Source: Syntrophorhabdaceae bacterium PtaU1.Bin034 | GTDB lineage: Bacteria; Desulfobacterota_G; Syntrophorhabdia; Syntrophorhabdales; WCHB1-27 | Direction: 5' to 3' | Assembly (NCBI GenBank): GCA_002067405.1 | Contig: MVRP01000106.1 | Coordinates: 1-13,122 of the forward strand | DNA: 13,122 nucleotides | In this document: positions 1-7,694 of the stretch, in pieces | Numbering within the stretch: the first letter of the stretch is position 1 | Layout of the letters: every line of letters starts with the position of its first letter | Notes under the pieces: generated by a model | What the model was told of the DNA's origin: nothing | The model's input: the letters and a program-made list of their open reading frames with translations, nothing else | Database searches by the model: none | Program-made: the position numbers and the translations under genes

Positions 1-1
1 C

Positions 2-286
2 ACTGACGCGCGGACCATCCAGGAAGAGAGATTCCGCGACAAGAAGATCTATGCGAACAGTCAGATGACGGCGAGAATGGTGAAACGATACTGCACGATC
101 AACGGCAACGCCGGGGACCTCCTGGAAAAGGCCGTTGAAAAATTCGGTCTGTCCCCCCGTGCCTATCATAAAATCCTGAAGGTCGCCCGCACCATCGCCG
201 ACCTTGAACGATGCGACCGCATCGATGAGCCTCACGTTGCGGAGGCGATCCAGTACAGGGTTCTTGATAAGCGGCTGACAATCTAG
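2..286 (+). CDS. ComM/YifB-family Mg-chelatase-like AAA+ ATPase, C-terminal end (5' partial)
   Basis: The gene starts left of the window; 94 codons remain before the TAG at 284-286. The visible protein is the helical C-terminal domain of the Mg chelatase-related ComM/YifB family. It has the typical stretch LSPRAYHKILKVARTIADL, then an I-D-E-P-H-V-A-E-A-I-x-Y-R segment near the end. In naturally competent bacteria ComM is a hexameric helicase that extends branch migration during recombination of incoming DNA; in other bacteria its role is less clear. The ATPase core (Walker motifs) would lie upstream and cannot be seen here. It is read in the same direction as the Nuo/Nfn operon but is separated from it by about 410 bp that contain a candidate promoter, so it is probably a separate unit. 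Family assignment rests on the C-terminal motif only. Confidence 0.85.
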   Translation, partial: TDARTIQEERFRDKKIYANSQMTARMVKRYCTINGNAGDLLEKAVEKFGLSPRAYHKILKVARTIADLERCDRIDEPHVAEAIQYRVLDKRLTI

Positions 287-291
287 CCCGG

Positions 292-315
292 ATTGTGCAT
301 TAAGGTGAGCACAAT
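292..315 (+). other. Small hairpin just after the ComM-like gene
   Basis: The arms ATTGTGC (292-298) and GCACAAT (309-315) are perfect inverted repeats of 7 bp around a 10-base loop, starting 5 bases after the stop codon. No T-run follows, so it is not a classic intrinsic terminator. It may help end or stabilise the transcript, or be chance. Confidence 0.3.
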
Positions 316-360
316 GCTGGAAAGGCAGCAGAGATCTGAGGGATAGTGGGTACGGAATCA

Positions 361-388
361 GCATAGCGCAAAGCGCATGGCGCATAGC
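361..388. repeat. Degenerate heptamer array, unit GCATAGC, four copies
   Basis: Four adjoining 7-base units fit the consensus GCAWRGC. The first and last are exactly GCATAGC, and the second and third differ by one base each. The array is intergenic, between the ComM-like gene and the Nuo/Nfn promoter region. It has no spacer-repeat layout and codes for nothing obvious. It is one of several 7-base-period arrays in this window. Confidence 0.75.
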
Positions 389-459
389 GTGACAACCGTG
401 AAGCGAGCCGACGAACAGATAGGTTTGCCTTTTCCGACTCACGAATTACGGGTTTTCAG

Positions 460-487
460 CTATTCACTATCTACTGTCCACTATCGA
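460..487. repeat. Degenerate heptamer array, unit CTATTCA, four copies
   Basis: Four adjoining 7-base units fit the consensus CTRTYNA, beginning with CTATTCA. The reverse complement of the unit (TGAATAG) is the unit of the array at 7613-7643 on the other side of the Nuo/Nfn operon, so the two arrays belong to one family in opposite orientation. The array lies about 30 bases upstream of the candidate promoter at 517-545. Confidence 0.75.
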
Positions 488-516
488 CTGCCTTATACAT
501 TTTTTTCATATTTTTC

Positions 517-545
517 TTGACATAAATTTGACCGTTTATTAAAAA
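517..545 (+). promoter_or_regulatory. Candidate sigma70 promoter for the Nuo/Nfn operon
   Basis: There is a perfect -35 TTGACA at 517-522, a 17-base spacer and TAAAAA at 540-545 as a -10 (4 of 6 matches to TATAAT). The surrounding DNA is strongly AT-rich. If used, it would give a leader of about 145 bases before the ATG at 697. The weak -10 keeps confidence moderate. Confidence 0.45.
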
Positions 546-561
546 AATGGTAAAGGGGGTT

Positions 562-575
562 ACAGTGGGAACTGT
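562..575. promoter_or_regulatory. Small inverted repeat downstream of the candidate promoter
   Basis: ACAGT (562-566) and ACTGT (571-575) form a 5+5 bp inverted repeat around GGGA, about 10 bases after the likely transcription start. It could be an operator for a dimeric regulator. The arms are short, and I recognise no known regulator site. Confidence 0.2.
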
Positions 576-665
576 CGGGGGACACAGAGCACCACTCAAC
601 CATTATCTTTCCAAGGTTCATCTTGGAGTACAATCCTTATGACGTTTTTTCAATATTCTAAATCT

Positions 666-681
666 GCCACATGATTGTGGC
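666..681 (+). promoter_or_regulatory. Hairpin directly upstream of the first ribosome binding site of the operon
   Basis: GCCACAtgatTGTGGC is a perfect 6-bp stem with a 4-base loop. It ends 3 bases before the GGGAGAG ribosome binding site (684-690) of the NuoE-like gene. In the mRNA it would sit at the edge of the ribosome binding site, where it could protect the 5' end or tune translation; the DNA palindrome could equally be an operator. No function can be assigned. Confidence 0.35.
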
Positions 682-696
682 GTGGGAGAGATCACT

Positions 697-1146
697 ATGC
701 CTGAAGCAATCGAAAAGATCCTCAAAAGACATGGCCGGACTTCCGATGAGCTGATACCTATCCTCCAGGACGTTCAAAAGGAGTTTGGCTACATATCGCC
801 TGAATCGGTGAAAAGGATCTCCCGTTACCTCAAGGTTTCGGAGAACCAGATCTACGGTGTTTCATCGTTCTATGCGCAGTTCCGCTTTACCGAGCCCGGT
901 CGTCACGGGGTCAAGGTGTGCCTCGGCACGGCATGCCACGTCCGGGGAGGTGCTACCTTGCTTGAGGTGCTGGAAAGGGGATTGGGTATCAGTTGCGGTC
1001 AGACAACTGATGATAAACGATACGACCTCGAACGTGTTGCATGCCTGGGATGCTGTGCGCTTTCCCCTGTCGTCCAGATCGACCGCGACATCTACAGCAG
1101 GATGACAGTGAACAGATTAACGGAGCTATTGAAAGAATATGAATAA
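697..1146 (+). CDS. NuoE/HndA-like [2Fe-2S] thioredoxin-fold subunit
   Basis: This 149-residue protein is the small [2Fe-2S] subunit that pairs with a NuoF-like subunit in respiratory complex I, NAD-linked hydrogenases and bifurcating oxidoreductases. An N-terminal helical part is followed by a thioredoxin-fold domain with the expected cluster ligands C75-x4-C80 (CLGTAC) and C116-x3-C120 (CLGCC). The length is typical. An in-frame GTG at 682 would add five residues, but GGGAGAG at 684-690 lies six bases before the ATG at 697, so I chose the ATG. Its 3' end overlaps the NuoF-like gene by 8 bases, which points to translational coupling. It probably receives electrons from or passes them to the NuoF-like flavin subunit in the cytoplasm. 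The family call is firm; the exact complex is inferred. Confidence 0.92.
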   Translation: MPEAIEKILKRHGRTSDELIPILQDVQKEFGYISPESVKRISRYLKVSENQIYGVSSFYAQFRFTEPGRHGVKVCLGTACHVRGGATLLEVLERGLGISCGQTTDDKRYDLERVACLGCCALSPVVQIDRDIYSRMTVNRLTELLKEYE

Positions 1147-3019
1147 GCTAACCAAACACATTATATCGGCAAAGAAGAAATGGGAGACGATCCAGAACAA
1201 CAAGGAGCCGATCATCTATGTGGGGGCTGCGTCGTGCGGGAGGGCCGCCGGCGCACTTGACCTTTTAACGGAGATCGACGCGTATCTGAAGGAGCATAAG
1301 ATCAAGGCAAAGGTCATGCAGGTCGGGTGCATCGGGCCGTGCTACCTTGAGCCGCTCGTTGATATCAAGATGCCCGGGCAGCCGCGCGTGAGCTACGGCA
1401 ACGTGAATTCAAAGACACTTTCCATGATCTTGAAATCCCATCTCCTGGAGGGCAAGCCCCATGCGAAGCTCGCGCTGGGCCACTTCGGCAAGGAACCCCT
1501 TGACGGGATACCGCCTTTCTATGAGCTGCCGATGCTGAAGCCGCAGGTGCGGATCGTGCTTCGGAACTGCGGCCTCATCGACCCCGAGGACATCGACCAG
1601 TACCTTGCAGTGGACGGTTACCAGGGCCTTATGAACGCCCTGAAGATGAAGCCCGAGGACGTCATCGGCGTAGTCCACCAGGCAGGCCTTCGCGGCCGCG
1701 GCGGTGCAGGGTTTCCCACGTTCAGGAAGTGGACCGTCTGCAGGAACTCGCCGGGCGAACAGAAATACCTGATCTGCAACGCCGACGAAGGGGACCCCGG
1801 CGCGTTCATGAACAGGTCCCTTATCGAGTCAGATCCCCACGCGGTCCTCGAGGGGATGCTCATCGCCGGTTACGCCATCGGGGCGAGCAAGGGGATCGTA
1901 TACATCAGGGCGGAATATCCCCTTGCGATAGACCGCTTGAAGGCCGCCATCCAGCAGATGCGGGAATACGGCCTGCTCGGAAAGAACATACTCGGTTCCA
2001 GGTTCAGTTTCGATATCAAGATCAAGGAAGGCGCCGGGGCCTTTGTGTGCGGCGAAGAGACGGCGCTCATCGGCTCCATAGAAGGCAAGCGGGGAATGCC
2101 GAAATCGCGGCCACCCTTCCCGGCAGTAGCGGGTCTTTTCAAATCCCCCACGATCATCAACAACGTGGAGACCCTGGGGACGCTGCCGAACATCCTGCGG
2201 AACGGCGCCGAGTGGTACAATAAATTCGGAAAGGAAGGCAACAGGGGGACAAAGACCTTCTCCCTTGTCGGCAAGATCCGCCGTCCCGGCCTGATCGAGG
2301 TCCAGCTCGGGACCCCGCTCCGGGAGATCATCTTCGATATCGGCGGAGGCGTGCAGAAGACCTTTAAGGCCATACAGACAGGAGGGCCGTCGGGCGGGTG
2401 CCTGTCGGAGGAGTTCCTCGACCTCCCCGTTGATTATGAATCGCTCGCGTCAGCCGGCTCCATCATGGGTTCCGGCGGCCTCATCATTATGGACGAAGAT
2501 ACCTGCATCGTCGACGTTGCGAAATATTTTCTCGATTTCACACAGAAGGAATCCTGCGGAAAATGTGTGCCCTGCCGTGTCGGCACACGGCACATGGTGG
2601 AGATCCTCGACAGGATAACCCACGGAGAGGGGAACCCCGAAGACCTTCTTGCCCTGAGGACCTTGGGCGATACCATCAAAAAGGGCGCGCTCTGCGGTCT
2701 CGGCCAGACAGCGCCGAATCCGGTGCTTACGACGCTCCGGTACTTCAGGAATGAATACCTCGAGCATATAAAAGACAACAGGTGCCGCGCCGTGGTCTGT
2801 AAAGACCTTATCGAGTACCGGGTCATCAAGGAAAAGTGCACGGGCTGTCAATCGTGCGTCAGGGTCTGTCCCACAGGGGCCATATCGGGGCCGCGGTCCG
2901 AGCCGCACAACCTTGATAAGACAAAGTGCATAAAGTGCCGTTCCTGTTACGAAGTATGCCGGCATGACGCAATTGCAGGAGACGCAATTGTTATTCGGTC
3001 AGCGGAGAAGACAACATGA
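1139..3019 (+). CDS. NuoF/HndC-like NADH-binding flavoprotein with extra ferredoxin domains
   Basis: This 626-residue subunit should bind NAD(H) and FMN and hand electrons to iron-sulfur clusters. Residues ~25-100 are a thioredoxin-like [2Fe-2S]-type domain with cysteines C33, C64 and C68. Residues ~130-545 are the NuoF core: GRGGAGFPTFRKW at 186-198 (FMN/NAD site), NADEGDPGAF at 214-223, GAGAFVCGEETALIGS at 298-313, and the [4Fe-4S] ligands C473-x2-C476-x2-C479 plus C519. The C-terminus (567-607) holds two CxxCxxCxxxC motifs, that is two [4Fe-4S] ferredoxin clusters, as in NAD-linked hydrogenases and formate dehydrogenases but not in complex I NuoF. The N-terminal domain shows three rather than four conserved cysteines, so that cluster may be altered or lost. 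The gene overlaps its successor by 4 bases (ATGA). Related subunits carry the bifurcating flavin in HydABC/Stn-type enzymes; that activity is inferred here. Confidence 0.95.
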   Translation: MNKLTKHIISAKKKWETIQNNKEPIIYVGAASCGRAAGALDLLTEIDAYLKEHKIKAKVMQVGCIGPCYLEPLVDIKMPGQPRVSYGNVNSKTLSMILKSHLLEGKPHAKLALGHFGKEPLDGIPPFYELPMLKPQVRIVLRNCGLIDPEDIDQYLAVDGYQGLMNALKMKPEDVIGVVHQAGLRGRGGAGFPTFRKWTVCRNSPGEQKYLICNADEGDPGAFMNRSLIESDPHAVLEGMLIAGYAIGASKGIVYIRAEYPLAIDRLKAAIQQMREYGLLGKNILGSRFSFDIKIKEGAGAFVCGEETALIGSIEGKRGMPKSRPPFPAVAGLFKSPTIINNVETLGTLPNILRNGAEWYNKFGKEGNRGTKTFSLVGKIRRPGLIEVQLGTPLREIIFDIGGGVQKTFKAIQTGGPSGGCLSEEFLDLPVDYESLASAGSIMGSGGLIIMDEDTCIVDVAKYFLDFTQKESCGKCVPCRVGTRHMVEILDRITHGEGNPEDLLALRTLGDTIKKGALCGLGQTAPNPVLTTLRYFRNEYLEHIKDNRCRAVVCKDLIEYRVIKEKCTGCQSCVRVCPTGAISGPRSEPHNLDKTKCIKCRSCYEVCRHDAIAGDAIVIRSAEKTT

Positions 3020-5199
3020 CAAAAGAGAAAAGGTTATCCATTACCATTGACAACAAGAAGATGGAGGTTCGTCCGAACATCACGATACTCCAGGCAGCGC
3101 GGGAGAACGGTGTCTATATCCCGTCGCTGTGCATCCTCGAACACCTGCCCTCCTACGGCGCGTGCAGGCTCTGCGTCGTTGAGGTGGACGGCCTGAGGGG
3201 GTTCCCGACGTCCTGCACGACCCCCGTGGAAGACGGCATGGTCATCCGCACCGACACGGCGGAGGTGCGGTCGCTGCGGCAGGAGGTGCTGAAGCTGCTT
3301 CTGAGCGAACACCCGGCGAGCTGCCTTTTCTGTACGGAGCAGAGCGAATGCAAGGACTACCAGGGGACGATCAGGAAGGTGGGCGTCACGACAGGCTGCC
3401 GTTATTGCCCCAATGATACCCGCTGCGAGCTCCAGCTCATTACCGAGAAGGTAGGTCTCACGGAGACGTCCTACCCGGTCTATTACCGCGGTTTTCCCGT
3501 TGAGAAGGAGGACCCCTTCTACGACCGCGACTACAACCTCTGCATCCTCTGCGGCCGTTGCGTCCGCGTCTGCAATGACGTGCGCCTCAACGGGACGCTC
3601 AGCTTCAAGCAGAGGGGCAAACAGACCACGATCGGCCCGGCCTTTGACCGGACGCACCTCGAGGCGGGATGCGAGTTTTGCGGGGCCTGCGTTACCGTCT
3701 GCCCCACAGGCGCGCTGAGCGCGAAGGTGAGCAAATGGTACGGAAAGCCGGACACACAGGTCGGCACGACCTGCGTCTATTGCCCTGTGGGCTGCCGGTT
3801 GATCCTCCAGGTAAAGAACGACGAGACGATCGACGCGCTGCCCGATTACGATTCTCCCCTCGACAGGGGACTGATATGCGTGAAAGGGCGTTTTGCGATC
3901 CCCGAATACGTCCACAGCGCAAAGCGGTACATAAGCCCGCAGCGGGCAACGCCGATCGGGTATGAGGATATATCCTGGGACCAGGCGATCGACGAGGCAA
4001 AGGAGAGGCTTTCAGGCATCAAGCCCGAGGATTGTTTCATCATGGTGTCGCCCCAACTGAGCAACGAAGACCTCTTTACGGCCCAGAGGTTTGCACGGGA
4101 GGTCATGAAGGGCGAAGAGATATTCTCGTCGCCGATCGCGGACCTCGGGGCAGACCTCGCACCCTTTCTGGACCTTGTTATGCACGCGAGCCCCTATGAC
4201 GTGATCGACACGGCGCAGGGCGTCCTCACAATCGGATTCGATTCAACCTACGGGTTTACCCCCATCGGGATACAGGTCAAGGCCGCTGCCAGGAGAGGAG
4301 CGAACCTCGCCACCGTCGGTTCCTTTGAATCGAACCTCGACATGCTCGCGGAGACGGTCCATCAGGCAGAGCCCTCCCGCTGGGCAGGCATGGTCGATTC
4401 GCTGGTGAAGGCGATGTCAAGCAACGGCGCAGTGAACGTTGTCGTTGTGGGGCCTGACATTGTCTTTGATCCGGCGCGCCGTGCAGTATTCAACAAGGTC
4501 ATCGAGCTCAGGGATGCCCATAAATGGAAGGTCATTGTCGCACACCCTTACACGAACCTGCTCGGCATGCTCGCGACAGGGGCATTCACAGGGATAAAGC
4601 CCGGCGAGGCGTTGAAAAGCGGGGGCAAGGGGAGTGCCGTGACAATAAAGGGCGCAGCCGTTTATCCCGACCTGAAGAAGAAACGAAAGGTAGTCTACGT
4701 CATCGGAGAGGCGCAAACGGACATGATCCCGCCCTGCGATTACCTGATCTACCAGAACGGGTTGCCGCCTGTGGGCGACCGGAAACCGGACCTGATCCTC
4801 CCCGTGTGCATGTTCACGGAAACGTCCGGGACCACGGTCAACGCCGAAGGAAAGGTGCTTGCCGTGCAGAAGGCATGCGGGCCGTTCATGAAGTCAAAGC
4901 CCGACTGGTGGATCATCTCGAGGATAGCCGAGAAACTGCGTAAAGGGGCATTCAAATACAATTCGGTCCAGGCGGTCCAGGGAGACATCAAAAAGCAGAT
5001 AAAGGGATTTTTCAGCATGAAGAAGGGCCTTGAGTTCGTAAAGGTCAACATGAAAGAAGGCGGCGATGGGGGCAGCGGCCCTGTCTTGCCGCATGCAAAG
5101 CGCTCCGGGGGGTCCCGCGAAGAGGCCTACCGGGGGGTCCCGCTTGCGTCGGTCGTGTCCGGCATGAAGGCCATCGAGGAAAGGAGGCATCATGAATAA
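3016..5199 (+). CDS. NuoG/FdhA-like iron-sulfur subunit with a degenerate molybdopterin domain
   Basis: This 727-residue subunit is rich in clusters. In order: a [2Fe-2S] ferredoxin domain (C39, C50, C53, C67); a His-Cys3 [4Fe-4S] site (H99, C103, C106, C112); an additional C128-x2-C131-x5-C137 motif; two ferredoxin-type [4Fe-4S] sites (C176, C179, C182, C186 and C219, C222, C225, C229); and an N7-like site (C253, C256, C260, C288) that opens a molybdopterin-oxidoreductase fold. The rest (~300-640) is shorter than in formate dehydrogenase, and I see no Sec/Cys-His catalytic pair. It is therefore more likely a structural or electron-wiring subunit, like complex I NuoG, than an active formate dehydrogenase. 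A glycine-rich linker (682-688) precedes a charged tail. The gene overlaps the NuoF-like gene by 4 bases and the NfnA-like gene by 8. Confidence 0.9.
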   Translation: MTKEKRLSITIDNKKMEVRPNITILQAARENGVYIPSLCILEHLPSYGACRLCVVEVDGLRGFPTSCTTPVEDGMVIRTDTAEVRSLRQEVLKLLLSEHPASCLFCTEQSECKDYQGTIRKVGVTTGCRYCPNDTRCELQLITEKVGLTETSYPVYYRGFPVEKEDPFYDRDYNLCILCGRCVRVCNDVRLNGTLSFKQRGKQTTIGPAFDRTHLEAGCEFCGACVTVCPTGALSAKVSKWYGKPDTQVGTTCVYCPVGCRLILQVKNDETIDALPDYDSPLDRGLICVKGRFAIPEYVHSAKRYISPQRATPIGYEDISWDQAIDEAKERLSGIKPEDCFIMVSPQLSNEDLFTAQRFAREVMKGEEIFSSPIADLGADLAPFLDLVMHASPYDVIDTAQGVLTIGFDSTYGFTPIGIQVKAAARRGANLATVGSFESNLDMLAETVHQAEPSRWAGMVDSLVKAMSSNGAVNVVVVGPDIVFDPARRAVFNKVIELRDAHKWKVIVAHPYTNLLGMLATGAFTGIKPGEALKSGGKGSAVTIKGAAVYPDLKKKRKVVYVIGEAQTDMIPPCDYLIYQNGLPPVGDRKPDLILPVCMFTETSGTTVNAEGKVLAVQKACGPFMKSKPDWWIISRIAEKLRKGAFKYNSVQAVQGDIKKQIKGFFSMKKGLEFVKVNMKEGGDGGSGPVLPHAKRSGGSREEAYRGVPLASVVSGMKAIEERRHHE

Positions 5200-6046
5200 G
5201 GTCATCGAGCGCACCATGATTGTTCCCAATATGCACCTCCTCGAGGTTGAGGCCCCGGAGATCGCATCAAAGATAAAGCCGGGACAGTTCGTCATTGTCC
5301 GCGCGAACGACGAGGGCGAGCGGATCCCGCTTTCAGTAGCCGACTGGGACGCGGAGAAGGGCACCATCACGATCATATTCATGGAGGTCGGCGCATCGAC
5401 AGGCGCCTTGGCCCGCCTGAAGGCAGGGGACTCGGTGGCTACCTGCGTGGGGCCGCTGGGCAACGCTACGGAGATAGGCCACTACGGCACTGTGATGGCC
5501 GTCGGCGGCTGCTACGGCATAGGCAGCATCTACCCCGCGATGCGGACGCTGAAGAGCGCGGGCAATAAGATCATAACGGTGCTTGAGGCGCGGAGTTCAT
5601 ATCTTATTTACTGGACCGGCAAGTTTGCCGCCATCTCCGACAAGATCTTCAACATTACGCGGGACGGCAGCCTCGGGATGAAGGGGCACGTAACGCGGCT
5701 CACGGATATACTCAACAGCCTGCCGAACCCTCCCGACAGGATCATCGTCAACGGGTGTACATACCTTATGGCGCACACCTCGGAGGTGACGAGAGGTCTC
5801 GGGATACCGACGGTCGTCAACCTGAACCCGATCATGATCGACGGTACCGGGATGTGCGGCGTGTGCCGTGTTACTATCGGCAGCAAGATGAAATTCGCCT
5901 GTGTTGACGGTCCGGAGTTCAATGGTCACGAGGTCGATTGGAAGGAATTCCTTGCTCGGAGAAAGGCTTACATGAATGAAGAGACGATGTACTTCAGGCG
6001 CAGCGAACCAACCGTAGTCCACAAAGAGGGGAAATGTCACGAATGA
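5192..6046 (+). CDS. NfnA/SudB-like ferredoxin-NADP reductase small subunit (FAD/NAD-binding, [2Fe-2S])
   Basis: This 284-residue protein belongs to the family of the NfnA small subunit of NADH-dependent reduced ferredoxin:NADP oxidoreductase, also annotated SudB or dihydroorotate dehydrogenase electron-transfer-like. An FAD-binding barrel comes first (RIPLS at 44-48), then a nucleotide-binding Rossmann part with GGCYGIGSIYP at 105-115. Near the end is the [2Fe-2S] site with D217, C222, C225 and C237; one Asp plus three Cys is the ligand set described for NfnA. A strong AAGGAGG (5181-5187) lies four bases before the ATG, inside the end of the preceding gene, and supports this start. In known Nfn enzymes this subunit contacts NAD(H) and pairs with NfnB, whose gene follows with a 13-base overlap. 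Confidence 0.9.
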   Translation: MNKVIERTMIVPNMHLLEVEAPEIASKIKPGQFVIVRANDEGERIPLSVADWDAEKGTITIIFMEVGASTGALARLKAGDSVATCVGPLGNATEIGHYGTVMAVGGCYGIGSIYPAMRTLKSAGNKIITVLEARSSYLIYWTGKFAAISDKIFNITRDGSLGMKGHVTRLTDILNSLPNPPDRIIVNGCTYLMAHTSEVTRGLGIPTVVNLNPIMIDGTGMCGVCRVTIGSKMKFACVDGPEFNGHEVDWKEFLARRKAYMNEETMYFRRSEPTVVHKEGKCHE

Positions 6047-7467
6047 ACGAAGAAAAGACTCCTGAGAAAACAAGCAAGATCGACTTAAACCGGAGAGATA
6101 TGCCCAAGCAGTCTCCCGAAATGAGAAGCCACAACTTCAACGAGGTCGCACTTGGCTACACGAAGGAGCTTGCCCGCGCCGAGGCGAGCCGCTGCCTGCA
6201 GTGCAAGAAACCGAGGTGCGTTACCGGATGCCCCGTAGAGATCGACATCCCCGGTTTCATATCCTGCGTCGTCAAGGGGGACTTCACGGCGGGCATCAAA
6301 AAGCTCAAAGAAAAGAACTGTCTTCCGGCGGTAAGCGGGCGGGTCTGTCCGCAGGAGAGCCAGTGCGAGTCGCAATGCATCCTGAGGAACAAGGGCGGCG
6401 AGATCGCCATAGGAAGGCTGGAGAGGTTCCTTGCGGACTGGGAGGCAGCGGAAGGCATCGTCGATATGCCCCCGAAGCCGGCCCCTACAGGGAAAAAGGT
6501 GGCCGTCGTGGGTTCCGGTCCCGCTGGTGTTACCGTTGCAGGCGACCTGATCCTCCTGGGGCACGAGGTGACGATCTTCGAGGCACTCCACAAGGCGGGC
6601 GGCGTACTGACGTACGGCATCCCCGAGTTCCGGCTCCCCAAGGCCGTGGTGGCCAGGGAGGTGGATTACGTGAGGAAACTGGGGGTCAGGGTCATTACCG
6701 ATTACGTGGTGGGGAAGACGCGCTCCATCGACGAACTCCTCCGGGAGTATGACGCAGTCTTCGTCGGGACGGGTGCCGGACTTCCATGGTTCATGGATAT
6801 TCCCGGGGAGAATTTAAACGGTGTCTATTCGGCGAACGAATACCTCACTCGCATGAACCTCATGAAGGGCTTTCAGTTCCCGAACTCGGCCACGCCGATC
6901 AAGAGGCACAAGAAGGTCGCCGTTGTCGGCGGGGGCAACGTGGCGATGGATTCGGCGAGGACCGCGCTCAGGATGGGGGCAGACGAGGTGCGGATCATCT
7001 ACCGGCGCTCCCACGCGGAGCTCCCTGCACGCCTCGAGGAGAGCGAGAATGCCGAGGAAGAGGGTGTAATCTTCAACATGCTCACCCTGCCCGTCAAGTA
7101 CATCGGCGATGAGAACGGCTGGCTTAAGGAGATCGAATGCATTAAGATGGAGCTTGGTGAGCCCGATGCGTCAGGCAGGAGAAGGCCCGTCGAAGTGCCC
7201 AATTCCAATTTCCGCATAGAGATGGACGCGGTGGTATGTGCCATCGGCAACAGTCCTAATCCGCTCGTGCCTTCGACCACGCCGGGCCTCGAGACAACGC
7301 GCCACGGCACCCTCGTCGCAAACCAGGAGACGGGGAAGACGACCCGCGAGCGCGTCTGGGCAGGCGGCGACATCGTTACAGGAGCGGCGACGGTCATCCT
7401 TGCAATGGGGGCAGGAAGAAAGGCCGCGCGCGCGATCCACGAATACCTTACAACAGGAAGGCAATAA
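6034..7467 (+). CDS. NfnB/SudA/GltD-like NADPH-binding iron-sulfur flavoprotein
   Basis: This 477-residue protein belongs to the GltD-like family that includes NfnB, SudA and the small chain of NADPH glutamate synthase. The N-terminal cluster domain carries C54, C57, C62, C66 and C96, C105, C111, C115, fitting two [4Fe-4S] clusters. The FAD dinucleotide motif VAVVGSGPAG is at 157-166, the NADP motif VAVVGGGNVAMDSAR at 296-310, and the C-terminal FAD-closing segment WAGGDIVTGAATVILAMGAG at 442-461. No glutamate synthase large subunit is nearby, and an NfnA-like gene sits directly upstream, so an Nfn-type role (NADPH oxidation or formation with bifurcation to ferredoxin and NAD) fits better than GltD. 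An alternative ATG at 6043 would lie further from the AGAGGGG at 6025-6031. This is the last gene of the operon, 49 bases before the terminator. Confidence 0.92.
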   Translation: MSRMNEEKTPEKTSKIDLNRRDMPKQSPEMRSHNFNEVALGYTKELARAEASRCLQCKKPRCVTGCPVEIDIPGFISCVVKGDFTAGIKKLKEKNCLPAVSGRVCPQESQCESQCILRNKGGEIAIGRLERFLADWEAAEGIVDMPPKPAPTGKKVAVVGSGPAGVTVAGDLILLGHEVTIFEALHKAGGVLTYGIPEFRLPKAVVAREVDYVRKLGVRVITDYVVGKTRSIDELLREYDAVFVGTGAGLPWFMDIPGENLNGVYSANEYLTRMNLMKGFQFPNSATPIKRHKKVAVVGGGNVAMDSARTALRMGADEVRIIYRRSHAELPARLEESENAEEEGVIFNMLTLPVKYIGDENGWLKEIECIKMELGEPDASGRRRPVEVPNSNFRIEMDAVVCAIGNSPNPLVPSTTPGLETTRHGTLVANQETGKTTRERVWAGGDIVTGAATVILAMGAGRKAARAIHEYLTTGRQ

Positions 7468-7516
7468 AGAAGGGGGGGGAACGGGGGGTATAGCAAGTAG
7501 TAACAAGCAGTTGATC

Positions 7517-7554
7517 CAACGAAAAACAGGGCTTGGGGGCCCTGTTTTTCGTTG
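7517..7554. terminator. Strong bidirectional intrinsic terminator
   Basis: The arms 7517-7532 and 7539-7554 are a perfect 16-bp inverted repeat around the 6-base loop TTGGGG. The GC core CAGGGC/GCCCTG is flanked by A5 on the left and T5 on the right, so either strand yields a GC stem followed by a U-run. It lies between convergent units: the Nuo/Nfn operon ends at 7467 and the minus-strand genes end at 7944. Confidence 0.9.
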
Positions 7555-7612
7555 AAACATAAGGATGAGCATTGGTGTCGGGCTCTTCCCCGCAAACACG
7601 CTGGATAAAGGC

Positions 7613-7643
7613 AGTGAATAGTGAACGGTGAATGGTGAATAGT
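7613..7643. repeat. Degenerate heptamer array, unit RGTGAAY, four copies
   Basis: Four adjoining 7-base units fit RGTGAAY, followed by a partial fifth (AGT). Read as TGAATAG it is the reverse complement of the CTATTCA unit at 460-487, so the same repeat family stands on both sides of the Nuo/Nfn operon, pointing in opposite directions. Confidence 0.8.
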
Positions 7644-7694
7644 AAAAAACAAAAGAAACCGGAGAAACAATCCGAATACCTCCCGCTTTCCTTG

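Noticed and set aside
361..487. Heptamer arrays as a CRISPR array
   Set aside because: The units are only 7 bases, directly adjoining and degenerate. There are no spacers and no cas genes.
3034..3915. Long minus-strand open frame (293 codons) inside the NuoG-like gene
   Set aside because: It is a mirror of a GC-rich coding region. The plus strand carries clear cysteine cluster motifs, and the mirror protein is low in complexity with no family resemblance.
3016..5199. NuoG-like protein as an active formate dehydrogenase
   Set aside because: The catalytic Sec/Cys-His pair is not visible and the molybdopterin part is too short.
6034..7467. Last operon gene as glutamate synthase small chain
   Set aside because: No large glutamate synthase gene is nearby. 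The directly upstream NfnA-like gene and overlapping start make an Nfn-type partner more likely, although sequence alone cannot exclude GltD.
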